Source of the DNA: a virus
Virus record (IMG/VR): IMGVR_UViG_3300045243_000021
Coordinates: 1-64,000 of that record
DNA length: 64,000 nucleotides
Strand: one strand, 5' to 3'
The notes beneath the pieces are model-generated. The model was given only the letters and a program-made list of their open reading frames with translations. It was not told the origin of the DNA and ran no database searches. Position 1 is the stretch's first letter. Every line of letters starts with the position of its first letter. Shown here one piece after another: positions 32,743 to 41,303 of the stretch. The translations under genes and the position numbers were made by a program.

Positions 32743-33455
32743 GGCCAGCCTTGGCATTGTTCGTCTTGTGCGTGCTGACTGTCTCCGTCGAGGCACAGTG
32801 CCGCACCGTCTACTCATCGCCGACTTATGCCGGGGCGTGCCAGCAATGTGCTCCTCCTCGCGCCTATGCTGCATCCCCGGCGTACTATCACGAGTCGTAC
32901 GCGCCGTTCACCTTTGAATTCCGCCCGATCTACGCGCCGGTTTTGGCTCTGCCTGGCTTAAACAATTTGCTGCCGAACTATTACAGCTACCCGCAAGCAC
33001 CAGCTGGAATGGCCGGATTGGTTGGAACTGGGCTTCTCTATGACGAGAGGACCGGCAATCTCAGTGGCATCATGAATCAGCAAGGCCAACTGGTGGCTGC
33101 GTTCGACTCCAGGAATCCCGTCCAGGCTGGATCGTTTCCGGCCATTACCGGGGCCGGCGATGGTAGTTCACAACTCCTGACCGCCGGTCCTGGTTTATCC
33201 AACGAGCCACAGAAGCCCACGCGGGCGCAGGTGCAGGCGTTGATCGGTGCGAGATGCGCCGCTTGTCACTCTGGAATTGGCAAGGACGGCGTTCACTTCT
33301 TTAACCCCGTTGGCGTCTGGAATCCAAACGTGGATCGCAACGACGTGCTCAGGGTGACGACTGGGGCGCGGCGCAAAATGCCACCGGATGGCGCGTTACC
33401 TATTACGGAACAGAATCTGATCGCGGCGTGGGCTGCGTATGGAACGAGTGATTGA
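32739..33455 (+). CDS. Secreted single-heme cytochrome c-like protein
   Basis: 238 residues. A clear signal peptide (MRPALALFVLCVLTVSVEAQ) is followed by a Tyr/Pro/Ala-rich stretch to about 110. Around 172-178 RCAACHSGIG carries the heme-binding CxxCH, and RRKMPPDG follows about 40 residues later, giving the axial Met seen in class I cytochromes c; the end TEQNLIAAWAAYG is the C-terminal helix. All essentials of a small cytochrome c are there. Its presence in a phage is unusual. Confidence 0.75.
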   Translation: MRPALALFVLCVLTVSVEAQCRTVYSSPTYAGACQQCAPPRAYAASPAYYHESYAPFTFEFRPIYAPVLALPGLNNLLPNYYSYPQAPAGMAGLVGTGLLYDERTGNLSGIMNQQGQLVAAFDSRNPVQAGSFPAITGAGDGSSQLLTAGPGLSNEPQKPTRAQVQALIGARCAACHSGIGKDGVHFFNPVGVWNPNVDRNDVLRVTTGARRKMPPDGALPITEQNLIAAWAAYGTSD

Positions 33456-33579
33456 TGTACTGGGTGAATGTCATTCGAGGTTGACACCAGGAAAATGGCG
33501 TTCACCGGTTGGCGGGCGAGGCATCCATGAGTTGCTGTTGACCCCGCCATCTTTGGGACACTTTTGAAGGAGGTTCATC
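33456..33579 (+). other. Spacer after the cytochrome gene
   Basis: TTGACA occurs at about 33481 and TTGACC at about 33538, but no -10 lies at a good distance. GAAGGAGG (about 33566) is the ribosome site for the next gene. I see no other feature. Confidence 0.35.
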
Positions 33580-34200
33580 ATGAAGAAGTTCGCACTAGCT
33601 CTTGTTGCCGCACTGGCCTTTGTCGGGCTGGCGCAGGCAGGGCATGGTTTTGCTGTTGGCACCTGTCACGTTGGCGTTGGCTACGGCACCTGCGGCACCG
33701 GGCTCGGCTACGGCGTGGGCTATGGAGCTGGCTACGGCTATCCGGTGCAGATCGGGCTGCCGGTGTACAGCTTGGGCTACCCGCTGACCGGCTACAGTTT
33801 GCCGGGCTACGGTTACAACCTGGGCTATGGGGCTGGTTACGGTTACGGATACGGCCAAAATTACGGGGCCAATTATGGTACGCCGCAGAGCACGACCACG
33901 ACCGTGACGACCACAAGCTACGCGCCGCCGGCGCAGGCGAGTTATCAGGCACCGCAATACCAAGCTCCGGCACCGCAATACCAGGCACCGGCCCCAACGT
34001 ACTCGCTGCCACCGCCCATTTACTCCGCGCCTAACTATCTGTTGGCTTTCGCGGCTCCGCCGATCTACTACGCGGCAAACACTTGCAACTGCTACGGGTT
34101 CGCGCGGCCGTTCGGCGTGGGTTATGGAACCTGCGGCAATAACGCTCTGGTTGGCTTCAACCGTGGATTCAATGGTGCGGTGGGATTCCGCCGTCGGTAA
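33580..34200 (+). CDS. Secreted Gly/Tyr-rich low-complexity protein
   Basis: 206 residues. Signal peptide MKKFALALVAALAFVGLAQA, then GYG-rich repeats (GLGYGVGYGAGYGYP and similar) to about 105, a Thr/Gln/Pro middle and a Gly/Phe C-terminus with four Cys in total. Planctomycete genomes carry many like it. It has a strong ribosome site and ends in a strong terminator, suggesting high expression. Surface or wall association is inferred. Confidence 0.7.
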   Translation: MKKFALALVAALAFVGLAQAGHGFAVGTCHVGVGYGTCGTGLGYGVGYGAGYGYPVQIGLPVYSLGYPLTGYSLPGYGYNLGYGAGYGYGYGQNYGANYGTPQSTTTTVTTTSYAPPAQASYQAPQYQAPAPQYQAPAPTYSLPPPIYSAPNYLLAFAAPPIYYAANTCNCYGFARPFGVGYGTCGNNALVGFNRGFNGAVGFRRR

Positions 34201-34215
34201 ACGCTACCTGGGAAC

Positions 34216-34265
34216 GGTGGGCTCTGGACGGTCACAAGCAAGGCGGCCCAGGGCTCACCACTTTT
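34216..34265 (+). terminator. Intrinsic terminator after the Gly/Tyr-rich gene
   Basis: GGTGGGCTCTGG (34216-34227) pairs with CCCAGGGCTCACC (34247-34259) with G-U pairs only, followed by A and TTTT. The next start codon is 15 bases past it. Confidence 0.8.
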
Positions 34266-34280
34266 GATTAGGAGATAGCG

Positions 34281-34505
34281 ATGGACGACAAACTGAAGGC
34301 CAAGTTCGCGGCGGCCAGCATCGACGTTGATCAGGTGATTACCGTTATCACCAGCTTCAACTGGCTGGAGTTCTTCGCGTTCATCAAGCAGCTGGTGGCG
34401 CTGTTCAAAGGCACGCCAGCAGCATCGCGGACGTTTGCAGTGGCGACGGATGCAGCGGACGCCAAGGAAGCGGCTTTGCTCGAAATCGAAAAGTGCGGGA
34501 CGTAA
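34281..34505 (+). CDS. Hypothetical small helical protein
   Basis: 74 residues from ATG 34281 after AGGAGA. The hydrophobic helix TSFNWLEFFAFIKQLVALFK looks amphipathic, not a full membrane span. No family recognised. First gene after the terminator. Confidence 0.55.
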   Translation: MDDKLKAKFAAASIDVDQVITVITSFNWLEFFAFIKQLVALFKGTPAASRTFAVATDAADAKEAALLEIEKCGT

Positions 34506-34517
34506 GGGAGGTGGATT

Positions 34518-34949
34518 ATGCAGCGTCGATACCGTGATATTGTGATACCGCACGTGGCTCTCCTGATCCTCACCTTCGCCGTTATCGGCATGGTCTGCAT
34601 GTTTAATGAGCTAACAGCCCAACAGCCACCACGCCAAGGCCCGCCGCCAGTTCAGCAACAGCAAGGGCGCGTGGTGCTGCACAACCGGGACGCTTTGCAG
34701 AAGCCAGCGCAGCCCATGCCCAAGCCGCCGGGCAACCAGCCCAACGCTCCGCAGCGGGAAGGATTTCATCTTGGTTGGCATGGGGATTATCACCGCTGGT
34801 TCTACGTGCCGAACACGGTAGTGCTTCTACCGGGCAACGTCATTCCGGCGACGTACCAGCTACCGGTGGAGGTGGCGTATTACGAGCAGGGCGTGGCAAC
34901 TTGCAGGTGTCCGCATTGCGGCTGGGAACTAGAACTCGTTGCCAAGTAG
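34518..34949 (+). CDS. Membrane-anchored Pro/Gln-rich protein with C-terminal Zn knuckle
   Basis: 143 residues. Anchor at about 12-31 (HVALLILTFAVIGMVCMF), Pro/Gln-rich linker, then a Trp/Tyr/His domain (GWHGDYHRWFYVPNTVVLL) and CRCPHCGWELEL at the end, a probable metal site. Part of the exported cassette. Confidence 0.6.
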   Translation: MQRRYRDIVIPHVALLILTFAVIGMVCMFNELTAQQPPRQGPPPVQQQQGRVVLHNRDALQKPAQPMPKPPGNQPNAPQREGFHLGWHGDYHRWFYVPNTVVLLPGNVIPATYQLPVEVAYYEQGVATCRCPHCGWELELVAK

Positions 34950-34958
34950 GAGGCAGCT

Positions 34959-35180
34959 GTGTCCCTAGTACAGGAACTGAGTGCGTTGCGTGCGGCAATC
35001 GACGCCAACACCGTTGAGGTGAAGAAGCTCAGCGTGGCTGGACTTCCCGAGTCGGTGGCCGCGCTCAACGTTAACGTGACCGAATTAAACGCCAACATCA
35101 AGAAGCTGATTGAGACACTGAACGACCCAATCGAAGGGTTGGATGCCGAACTTGATAAACCGACCACTCACAACCCATGA
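34959..35180 (+). CDS. Coiled-coil small protein
   Basis: 73 residues from GTG 34959 after AGGAGG. Almost wholly helical: LVQELSALRAAIDANTVEVK and INVTELNANIKKL-type heptads. It could trimerise a tail or surface structure. Ends PTTHNP, a tail shared with the next gene (QPTTH). Confidence 0.55.
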   Translation: MSLVQELSALRAAIDANTVEVKKLSVAGLPESVAALNVNVTELNANIKKLIETLNDPIEGLDAELDKPTTHNP

Positions 35181-35204
35181 TTTTCGCCCCAAAAGGAGAT
35201 TCGC

Positions 35205-35621
35205 ATGAAGGCAGGAACTCTCAACATCGTGAAAAAGGTAAGCTTTGCAGCGGCCAGCGTGGCGAAAGCCACCAAGGCCGACTTCAAAGCAGGCACGCCG
35301 GTTCCGTTCGACATCATGGACAACGGGGACCAGTCTTACACGCTGTTCGGTCGCTCAGCGGCTGGCAATCGTGTGGACATCACCGGCTTGGTCACGGTCA
35401 CGGCCGTAAGCGACAACACCGCGGCGTTGACGGTCGATCCGCCGACTGGCCCGAAAGTCCAGACGCACGCCATCGGCCCGGTGGGCACGGCGAACGTCGC
35501 CAACGTAGTGACGTGGAATGACGGCAGCGTGGGGCCGTTCAGTATCGACCTCGTTGCCACCATCAAGGCGGGTGCCGCGACCGGTTTGGATGTGGTGTTC
35601 GATCAGCCAACCACACATTGA
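35205..35621 (+). CDS. Hypothetical beta-rich structural protein
   Basis: 138 residues from ATG 35205 after AAAGGAGA. Ig-like strands (GNRVDITGLVTVTAVSDNTA). It resembles a small decoration or fibre protein. Ends FDQPTTH, like the PTTHNP of the gene before. No family recognised. Confidence 0.55.
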   Translation: MKAGTLNIVKKVSFAAASVAKATKADFKAGTPVPFDIMDNGDQSYTLFGRSAAGNRVDITGLVTVTAVSDNTAALTVDPPTGPKVQTHAIGPVGTANVANVVTWNDGSVGPFSIDLVATIKAGAATGLDVVFDQPTTH

Positions 35622-35688
35622 ACTGATGCCACCCTTGGCTTGTGGCCCAGCGTCGAGGTTGGCTTTTATTGAACCTTGGAAGAGGGGA

Positions 35689-35731
35689 CGCCTCCGGTGT
35701 GTTGCGACCGCGCCGCCGGGGGCGGACTTTT
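35689..35731 (+). terminator. Terminator-like hairpin before the Ig-like gene
   Basis: CGCCTCCGG (35689-35697) pairs with CCGGGGGCG (35716-35724) with one G-U, then GAC and TTTT. Its loop contains TTGCGACC, also found in the copy A leader. A hairpin GCCAC/GTGGC with a 9-base loop lies about 60 bases upstream. This may be a decayed relative of the three structured leaders. Confidence 0.45.
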
Positions 35732-35741
35732 AGGAGAAGAG

Positions 35742-36023
35742 ATGGCTCAACAAACTCTACACGTCGTTGGCGGGACTCTAATAGTCGAGACCGTCGGCCT
35801 CACGTTCCAGTGGGCCACGTTCCCGATTCTGAAACCTAACGTCGCGATGGCTCCGACCCCAATCGGGACGCCGGGTGGTGGCATCGGCCCGTACACGTAC
35901 GCCAACCCCGTCGGGTTCCCACCGGGCCTGTCGCTCTCGCCGGCCGGAGTACTCAGCGGGACGCCGACGACGGTGGGCGCGTACACGAACATGGGCTTCG
36001 ATCTGGGCGACGGGACGCCATAG
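35742..36023 (+). CDS. Ig-like (He_PIG type) small protein
   Basis: 93 residues from ATG 35742 after AGGAGA. The pattern PPGLSLSPAGVLSGTPTTVG is the signature of putative Ig (He_PIG) domains. It starts MAQQTLHVVGGTLIV, and the next gene starts MPQILHVSGGILTV, so the two share an N-terminal module, perhaps an attachment tag to the virion. Confidence 0.65.
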   Translation: MAQQTLHVVGGTLIVETVGLTFQWATFPILKPNVAMAPTPIGTPGGGIGPYTYANPVGFPPGLSLSPAGVLSGTPTTVGAYTNMGFDLGDGTP

Positions 36024-36024
36024 C

Positions 36025-38238
36025 ATGCCGCAGATCTTGCACGTGAGCGGTGGAATCCTGACCGTGGATGGTGGCTCCGTGCCCACCATCAACACGCCGT
36101 GGGATTCCATCCCCAATTTCGGAGCCAATCCCACCAACAAGAGCATGCGGGATGGGGTATGGTCCGATCCAAGCATGTGGTCGCATGGGGTGCCCAAGGC
36201 AGGCGATGTGGTTTCCATGGGCCACATCGTTCTCTACGACGTGGTGAGCAACCAACTACTGAACACGGTTGCCGTCCAGCCGGGTGGATTGATGAGGTTC
36301 CGGCCAGACAAGTTCACTTTCCTGCATCTGCAAACTTGGTTGGTGATGCAAGGCGGGGCTGTGGAGCTTGGCAGTGTCATTAGTCCAATCAAGTACGACC
36401 CAACGTCAACCCACTTCCTGGGAGCTGAGATCGTTATTGCTGACGTGGCTCCCAACGATACTAACCAGTGGGGGACTGGACTCGTCTGCTTGGGCAAGTT
36501 CACTGCTTGCGGAATGCAAAAGCCATCCTTTCTGCGCCTGGCCGCCGATCCGCTCAAAGGTCAAACCACGACGGTGCTTCAACTCGCTCAGCCTGCCACC
36601 GGCTGGAACTTTGGCGACGTGGTGTTGATACCCGACACGCGGCAACTGGCCGGCAGCGAGCGGTGGGGAGCCTACGTCAGTCAGGACGAGATCGCCCTCA
36701 TCACTGTCATCTCCGCCGACGAGATGAGCTTGACCGTGCAGAAGATTACGAGCGTCGTTCCTGACCCGGGCCAAGGACCGGACGGCAGCATGGGCAGCCA
36801 CCCGGTGCTCTCGCCCTCGCTGGCTTACGACCACAAGGGGGCGCTGAACCCGGACGGCTCACGATTCTGCTATTGCCACGTCGGCAATCTGACCCGCTCG
36901 GCGATCATCCGTTCGGCCAGCCACCTTGGCACGCGCGGGCATGCGTGCTTCACCTATCGGGCCGAAGTGGACGTGTCATACATCGGCTTCCACGGATTGG
37001 GCCGAACGACGAACGCCGCGATCGGCACCGCCAATCTGGCCGGACGGCATCCGGTCTACCTGCGGCACCTGATGGGACCAGCGGTTCCGCGCGCGAGCGG
37101 CCGTCAGTACGAGTTCAAGGGCTGCGCGATCTTTGATAACGACGTGCCCAAATCAACGCGCCGCTGGGCCGTGGCGCTGAACGATTCGTGCGACGGTTTG
37201 CTTCAGGGCAGCGTGCTCTACAACTGGGCCGGCGCCGGCGTGGTGACTGAGGATTATGCCTGCGTTCGCAACCTATTCGACGGCAACTTCATCTGTGGCA
37301 TTCACGGCGATCACTCCGGGCGCGACAACTCGTTTGGTTCTCGTGGTCTAGACGGCACCGGCATCTGGATGAGCAACGTACGCAACGAGGTCACGAACAA
37401 CGTCGCGGCCAACTGCGCCCTGACGATCCAAGAGCAAGTTTCCGGGACCGGATTCAAATACTTCATATCGCCGGACAACTCGCAAGCTGCCGTCAGCATC
37501 TCGGCCCATCCAGGTGCTGACACGTCGATTCCTGCTCAGTGCGTTGTCGTCAACATGAAGGTTGATGGTCTGGCTCACAACGAGGGCAACGAGGCTTACG
37601 GTTGCGGTGGTGGCATCACGGCTTGGCAGATCGGCACGGACGGCTATGCGATATTTCCCAACGTGCCAATCTCGACGATCAAGAACTTCGTGGCGTGGCA
37701 CTGCTGGCAACAAGGGTTTTTCGGCTACCCGACCAACAACTTCTGCCTTGACGGGTTCACGTATCGCGGCGACATGAGGTTCTTTACCGATCAAGATCAG
37801 GGTGCCTACGCTTTGGAGTGGGGTGATTACCGCTGTGCCAACACAATGATAACCAATGCCGACATTCAGGGTGCGCGGCGTGGGTTCTCGAACACGACCG
37901 ACACGCCGGGCACGCTGACGATCCAGGACAGCTTTTTTGAGTGTGGGGTGTCGGCTCTCGACCTGACCAACCAGACTTCGCCGGGCGCGCGGGCAACTAT
38001 CCGCGACCGTGCCATCACGATCCGGAACGTTCGCTATGGCCCACGGACGCCGACGACCATCTACCGACCGTGGGTGGCCACCGGTGAGACGCCGACACCA
38101 GTAGATACCTGCCAGGTGATTGACCACAACGGCGTGAGCGGCGACAACTTCAGCGTCTACTTATTGAATGCTCCGTCGCCGTACGTGGCACCGGTGGACG
38201 CGGTGACGAGAGCGGGGATTGTGGGGCTGGTGAAATGA
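36025..38238 (+). CDS. G8 domain / right-handed beta-helix protein, probable tail depolymerase or receptor binder
   Basis: 737 residues from ATG 36025. After the short shared N-terminal module, residues about 30-95 (DGVWSDPSMWSHGVPKAGD, then HIVLYDV) fit the G8 domain of CEMIP/TMEM2-type proteins. The rest is a parallel beta-helix with repeated short strands. These domains bind or cut polysaccharides, so a role on the tail or in the cell wall is likely. No catalytic residues were assigned. Confidence 0.75.
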   Translation: MPQILHVSGGILTVDGGSVPTINTPWDSIPNFGANPTNKSMRDGVWSDPSMWSHGVPKAGDVVSMGHIVLYDVVSNQLLNTVAVQPGGLMRFRPDKFTFLHLQTWLVMQGGAVELGSVISPIKYDPTSTHFLGAEIVIADVAPNDTNQWGTGLVCLGKFTACGMQKPSFLRLAADPLKGQTTTVLQLAQPATGWNFGDVVLIPDTRQLAGSERWGAYVSQDEIALITVISADEMSLTVQKITSVVPDPGQGPDGSMGSHPVLSPSLAYDHKGALNPDGSRFCYCHVGNLTRSAIIRSASHLGTRGHACFTYRAEVDVSYIGFHGLGRTTNAAIGTANLAGRHPVYLRHLMGPAVPRASGRQYEFKGCAIFDNDVPKSTRRWAVALNDSCDGLLQGSVLYNWAGAGVVTEDYACVRNLFDGNFICGIHGDHSGRDNSFGSRGLDGTGIWMSNVRNEVTNNVAANCALTIQEQVSGTGFKYFISPDNSQAAVSISAHPGADTSIPAQCVVVNMKVDGLAHNEGNEAYGCGGGITAWQIGTDGYAIFPNVPISTIKNFVAWHCWQQGFFGYPTNNFCLDGFTYRGDMRFFTDQDQGAYALEWGDYRCANTMITNADIQGARRGFSNTTDTPGTLTIQDSFFECGVSALDLTNQTSPGARATIRDRAITIRNVRYGPRTPTTIYRPWVATGETPTPVDTCQVIDHNGVSGDNFSVYLLNAPSPYVAPVDAVTRAGIVGLVK

Positions 38239-38327
38239 GGCAGTGTTGTTACTGTCCAAAAGAAGGATACCTGTTAGTCAAGCTTGCGGCCGAAAAGATA
38301 AATAAGGGCGGGAGGGTTGAGACGTGA
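38235..38327 (+). CDS. 30-residue Cys-rich peptide
   Basis: ATG 38235 overlaps the beta-helix stop (ATGA) and its own stop overlaps the next GTG (GTGA at 38324). It encodes MRQCCYCPKEGYLLVKL and a basic end. CCYC suggests metal binding. Accepted for the double overlap. Confidence 0.45.
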   Translation: MRQCCYCPKEGYLLVKLAAEKINKGGRVET

Positions 38328-38584
38328 GTGAATTTCAGGGCAAGGCTTGGCGGGGTGGCGAAGAGATTCCAGTTGATGCACCAACGCCAGACTATCCGAC
38401 GTTAGCGGACATGATGGGAGACGAGCCAACGATGCTCATGTTCGGCGAGGTGGTGCATGGTTACGATCCTGATGAGCTTGAGGAACGGTTACGGCGTTTC
38501 GTCAAACTCGGTGGGCAGTTCACCTACAGCGAAACGTGCCAGAAGCGAGTCAGCGTGATTGGACCAATTGTGGTTAGCTACTAG
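38324..38584 (+). CDS. Hypothetical protein
   Basis: 86 residues from GTG 38324 after GGGAGG. Acidic, with DPDELEERLRRFVKLGGQF. No family recognised. The stop codon lies 14 bases before the copy A leader. Confidence 0.55.
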   Translation: MSEFQGKAWRGGEEIPVDAPTPDYPTLADMMGDEPTMLMFGEVVHGYDPDELEERLRRFVKLGGQFTYSETCQKRVSVIGPIVVSY

Positions 38585-38597
38585 GGAGTAACCTTTT

Positions 38598-38730
38598 ACG
38601 GGACCGGCGGCACAAGTCGCTGGGTACAATCAATTGGCTGAAACCGGGCTTGCAATCCGGTAGAGGCGTCAACTCTCGCTTAGCCCGTTGACGGGGCCTT
38701 GCGACCTAGGGTCGTTCGGTCCCGTTTTTT
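38598..38730 (+). promoter_or_regulatory. Structured leader RNA, copy A, with terminator before the BNR/LamG gene
   Basis: Upstream arm ACGGGACCG (38598-38606); hairpin CCGGCG/CGCTGG (38604-38609 with 38618-38623); TACAAT (38625-38630); strand GGCTGA (38636-38641) able to pair with loop TTAGCC (38680-38685); hairpin ACCGG/CCGGT (38643-38647 with 38657-38661); hairpin GTCAAC/GTTGAC (38668-38673 with 38687-38692); middle arm ACGGGGCC (38691-38698); hairpin CGACC/GGTCG; last arm CGGTCCCGT (38717-38725); six T to 38730. The downstream start codon is only 14 bases further, with no clear ribosome site. Confidence 0.75.
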
Positions 38731-38744
38731 ATTTGGGCTAAGCC

Positions 38745-40793
38745 GTGGCGAATGTCTCTAGTCAAGTGTTCTCGACGGACACCTGTTGGACGTGGTTCAA
38801 CGGTCGCCGCGCCGTTTGGGACGCTGCCAATCAGAAGTGCTACGTCGCCGGCACCCGCAATGACGGCGTGTTGGACGTGCGCTCCTTCTGGAATCGCAGC
38901 ACCTACGACTATTACGACCTGGGCTTGCCCAACGGCTCTTCGGTGTTCGAGATCGAGGACCACGACAACCCCGGCCTGTGCTTGCTAAACAATGGCGAAC
39001 TGTTTGCGGGCTTCTCCAAGCATGCCGTAACCGACGAATCCTACGTGGCACGCGCCAACGGAGCCGGTCAGGTCAGGAATTGGAACGCACGGGTCAAGGT
39101 CAGTGCCGGGGCCAAGAATTCCTACAGCGAGATTATCCCGCTCGGCGACAGCAACAACACGCTGGTACGTTTCTATCGCGACGACGACGACGCCTCCAAG
39201 CGCAAGTTCCGCACGTCCACGGATCACGGCGACACGTGGAGCAGCGCCAACACGCTCGTCAACGTGCCGGCCGGCGGTGCGCGTCCCTACCCGCAGTATG
39301 AAAAAAATGGCAGCCTGCGCGTCGATTTTTTCTTCAGCGAGGACGGGCCGGGCGAGACGCTGACTCACTGCTCGCTCTACGCGGGTTACTTGCTGTTCAA
39401 CTCCGACGCCACAAGCTGGACGTGGCACCAGTTGGATGGGTCCGTTGTGGCTGGACCGACCACCGTCGATCAGTTCACGCTGGTCTACAACGGGGCCACC
39501 AATTTCGGCTGGTGCTGGGATTTGAAGATCATCAATGGCCAGCCGCACTACGCATTCGTGCATTTTGAAACCTCTTTCACCAAGCACGTCCTGCACTGGG
39601 CGCGGTGGAACGGCTCTTCCATAGACACTGAGGTCGTGGCCAACGTCGGCGACGGCACGGCGGATTACATCGGCGACGGCTCCAGCAAGCCATACGCGGC
39701 CGGCATCGCGCTCGACCCAAACAACGAGGGCATCGTCTACCCGTGCATCAAGTACGGGGCCAATGATTTCCGCCTGGAGAACTGGACGCACAGCGGCTCC
39801 TACGGCAGCGGATCGTGGGCCAAATCTGCTGACGTGAGCGGCAATACCGGCACCATCAACGCTCGCCCGTTCTCGCTCGACTGCTCAGGCACGACGCGCG
39901 TTTTCTGGTGGGAAGGCACGTACGCAACCTACACGAACTTTTCCACGCGGGGGCGGTGCTCGCCTGCGTTCGTCAAGAAGAACGCCAAGCCAACCACGCC
40001 GGTCTACACGTCCGCGTACGCACCCAGCGGCATCAAGGCGTGGTTCCTGATCACTGAGGGCAACGGGGCACCGGGCGACTTGACTGGCAACGGCTACGGC
40101 GGGGCATTGGTCGGTGCGCCGACGTGGAACACGGGTGGCGGCTCCGACTTCGGTAAGTTCCTTAACGGCTTCTCTACTAGCAACTACGTCAGCTTGAACA
40201 CGTTGGCGGCGGCCATTGCCTTCACGTCCTACGATTTCTGGACGCTGCTGCTGTTCAAGACGACCAGCGCCAGCACGACAAGCCAATGGTCGGCAGGATT
40301 CGGGCGTAACGCTTCCGCCAACCCCATCATTACGGTCGGCAACCACAACAACGGCAGCACGCATCAGGTAGAGATGCTGGACCGCGACGACGTGCCAAAC
40401 AGCGACGACATCATCACAACCGGCACTGGGGCTAACGGCGGGTTTCAGAACGACGGGGCCTATCACGTCATATTCACGCGGCGCACGGCCGCTAACGCCT
40501 TCGCCATGTTTTTCGATGGCACGTCGCGTGGTACGGGGACGGTATCGCTGGGGACGACGACTCTTGACCGCGGGGCCATTGGTTGCCTGGTCCGCACGTC
40601 GGCTGGGTCGGCCTTCGCTGGCGAAGTACATGCAATGGCAATCGGCTGGGGGGCAACGGTGCAGGACCGTTGTTGGATGTGCGAGGACTGGCTTTTCGGG
40701 CAGTTCAGCGGGTCGTTTGATCCGAATGCGGGGGCGACTGGACTTAGCATGGTGCCGGAACGACGAAGAAACCGAACACTTGTGAGGATGTAG
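38745..40793 (+). CDS. BNR/sialidase-like propeller with C-terminal LamG/ConA domain
   Basis: 682 residues from GTG 38745. Residues 1-410 are a beta-propeller with FRTSTDHGDTWSS (the BNR Asp-box style S-x-D-x-G-x-T-W) and many aromatic strands. Residues about 420-650 are a jelly-roll LamG domain (KAWFLITEGNGAPGDLTGNG, later YHVIFTRRTAANAFAMFFDG). Such proteins bind or degrade glycans and may be tail-spike components. It lies directly behind leader A. Confidence 0.72.
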   Translation: MANVSSQVFSTDTCWTWFNGRRAVWDAANQKCYVAGTRNDGVLDVRSFWNRSTYDYYDLGLPNGSSVFEIEDHDNPGLCLLNNGELFAGFSKHAVTDESYVARANGAGQVRNWNARVKVSAGAKNSYSEIIPLGDSNNTLVRFYRDDDDASKRKFRTSTDHGDTWSSANTLVNVPAGGARPYPQYEKNGSLRVDFFFSEDGPGETLTHCSLYAGYLLFNSDATSWTWHQLDGSVVAGPTTVDQFTLVYNGATNFGWCWDLKIINGQPHYAFVHFETSFTKHVLHWARWNGSSIDTEVVANVGDGTADYIGDGSSKPYAAGIALDPNNEGIVYPCIKYGANDFRLENWTHSGSYGSGSWAKSADVSGNTGTINARPFSLDCSGTTRVFWWEGTYATYTNFSTRGRCSPAFVKKNAKPTTPVYTSAYAPSGIKAWFLITEGNGAPGDLTGNGYGGALVGAPTWNTGGGSDFGKFLNGFSTSNYVSLNTLAAAIAFTSYDFWTLLLFKTTSASTTSQWSAGFGRNASANPIITVGNHNNGSTHQVEMLDRDDVPNSDDIITTGTGANGGFQNDGAYHVIFTRRTAANAFAMFFDGTSRGTGTVSLGTTTLDRGAIGCLVRTSAGSAFAGEVHAMAIGWGATVQDRCWMCEDWLFGQFSGSFDPNAGATGLSMVPERRRNRTLVRM

Positions 40794-40796
40794 AGC

Positions 40797-41285
40797 ATGG
40801 GACGCATTTACTCCATACCGCTGACTAACTCGGCAGGCGTAGCTGGTACTGGGGCAACTCTCATAGAGGATGCCTTTGAGATAACCGCCGCCAGCGGCAA
40901 GCCATTCTGGTTGCACGAAGTCGTTATCGGTCAGACTTCTGACTTCGGCGACGCCCAGGCCGAAGGGCTTCCATTCATCGTCAAGAAAGGCATCGGCCAT
41001 ACTGCCGGTTCTGGCGGTCAGTCCGTGACGCCAGCCAAGCACCTAACCAATGATGCGGCGGCAGGAGCGACGGCCAAAATCTGCAACACGACGCAGGCCG
41101 TAGTTGGCGCTGGGTCACTCACGACGATACGCGGCGATGGATGGAACGTGCAAGGCGGCGAACAATACCTGCCAACACCTGAGACGCGCATCCTGTTTTT
41201 GCCTGCCGAAGCGTGCGTGATCTCGCTGGCGGCTCCTGCGGATGCCCTGACACTCATTGGCACCGCAGTCATCGAAGAACTCTAA
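40797..41285 (+). CDS. Hypothetical virion-like protein
   Basis: 162 residues from ATG 40797. Beta-rich, starting MGRIYSIPLTNSAGVAGTGA. The pattern resembles small phage surface proteins found beside fibre genes. No family named. Confidence 0.55.
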   Translation: MGRIYSIPLTNSAGVAGTGATLIEDAFEITAASGKPFWLHEVVIGQTSDFGDAQAEGLPFIVKKGIGHTAGSGGQSVTPAKHLTNDAAAGATAKICNTTQAVVGAGSLTTIRGDGWNVQGGEQYLPTPETRILFLPAEACVISLAAPADALTLIGTAVIEEL

Positions 41286-41303
41286 GAATGGAGGGCAGCT
41301 AGC

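Noticed and set aside
38625-38630. TACAAT in leaders A and B as a -10 promoter element of a small RNA gene
   Set aside because: No -35-like hexamer lies at the right distance and copy C has CTTGAT there. It is more simply a conserved part of the RNA. Not fully excluded.
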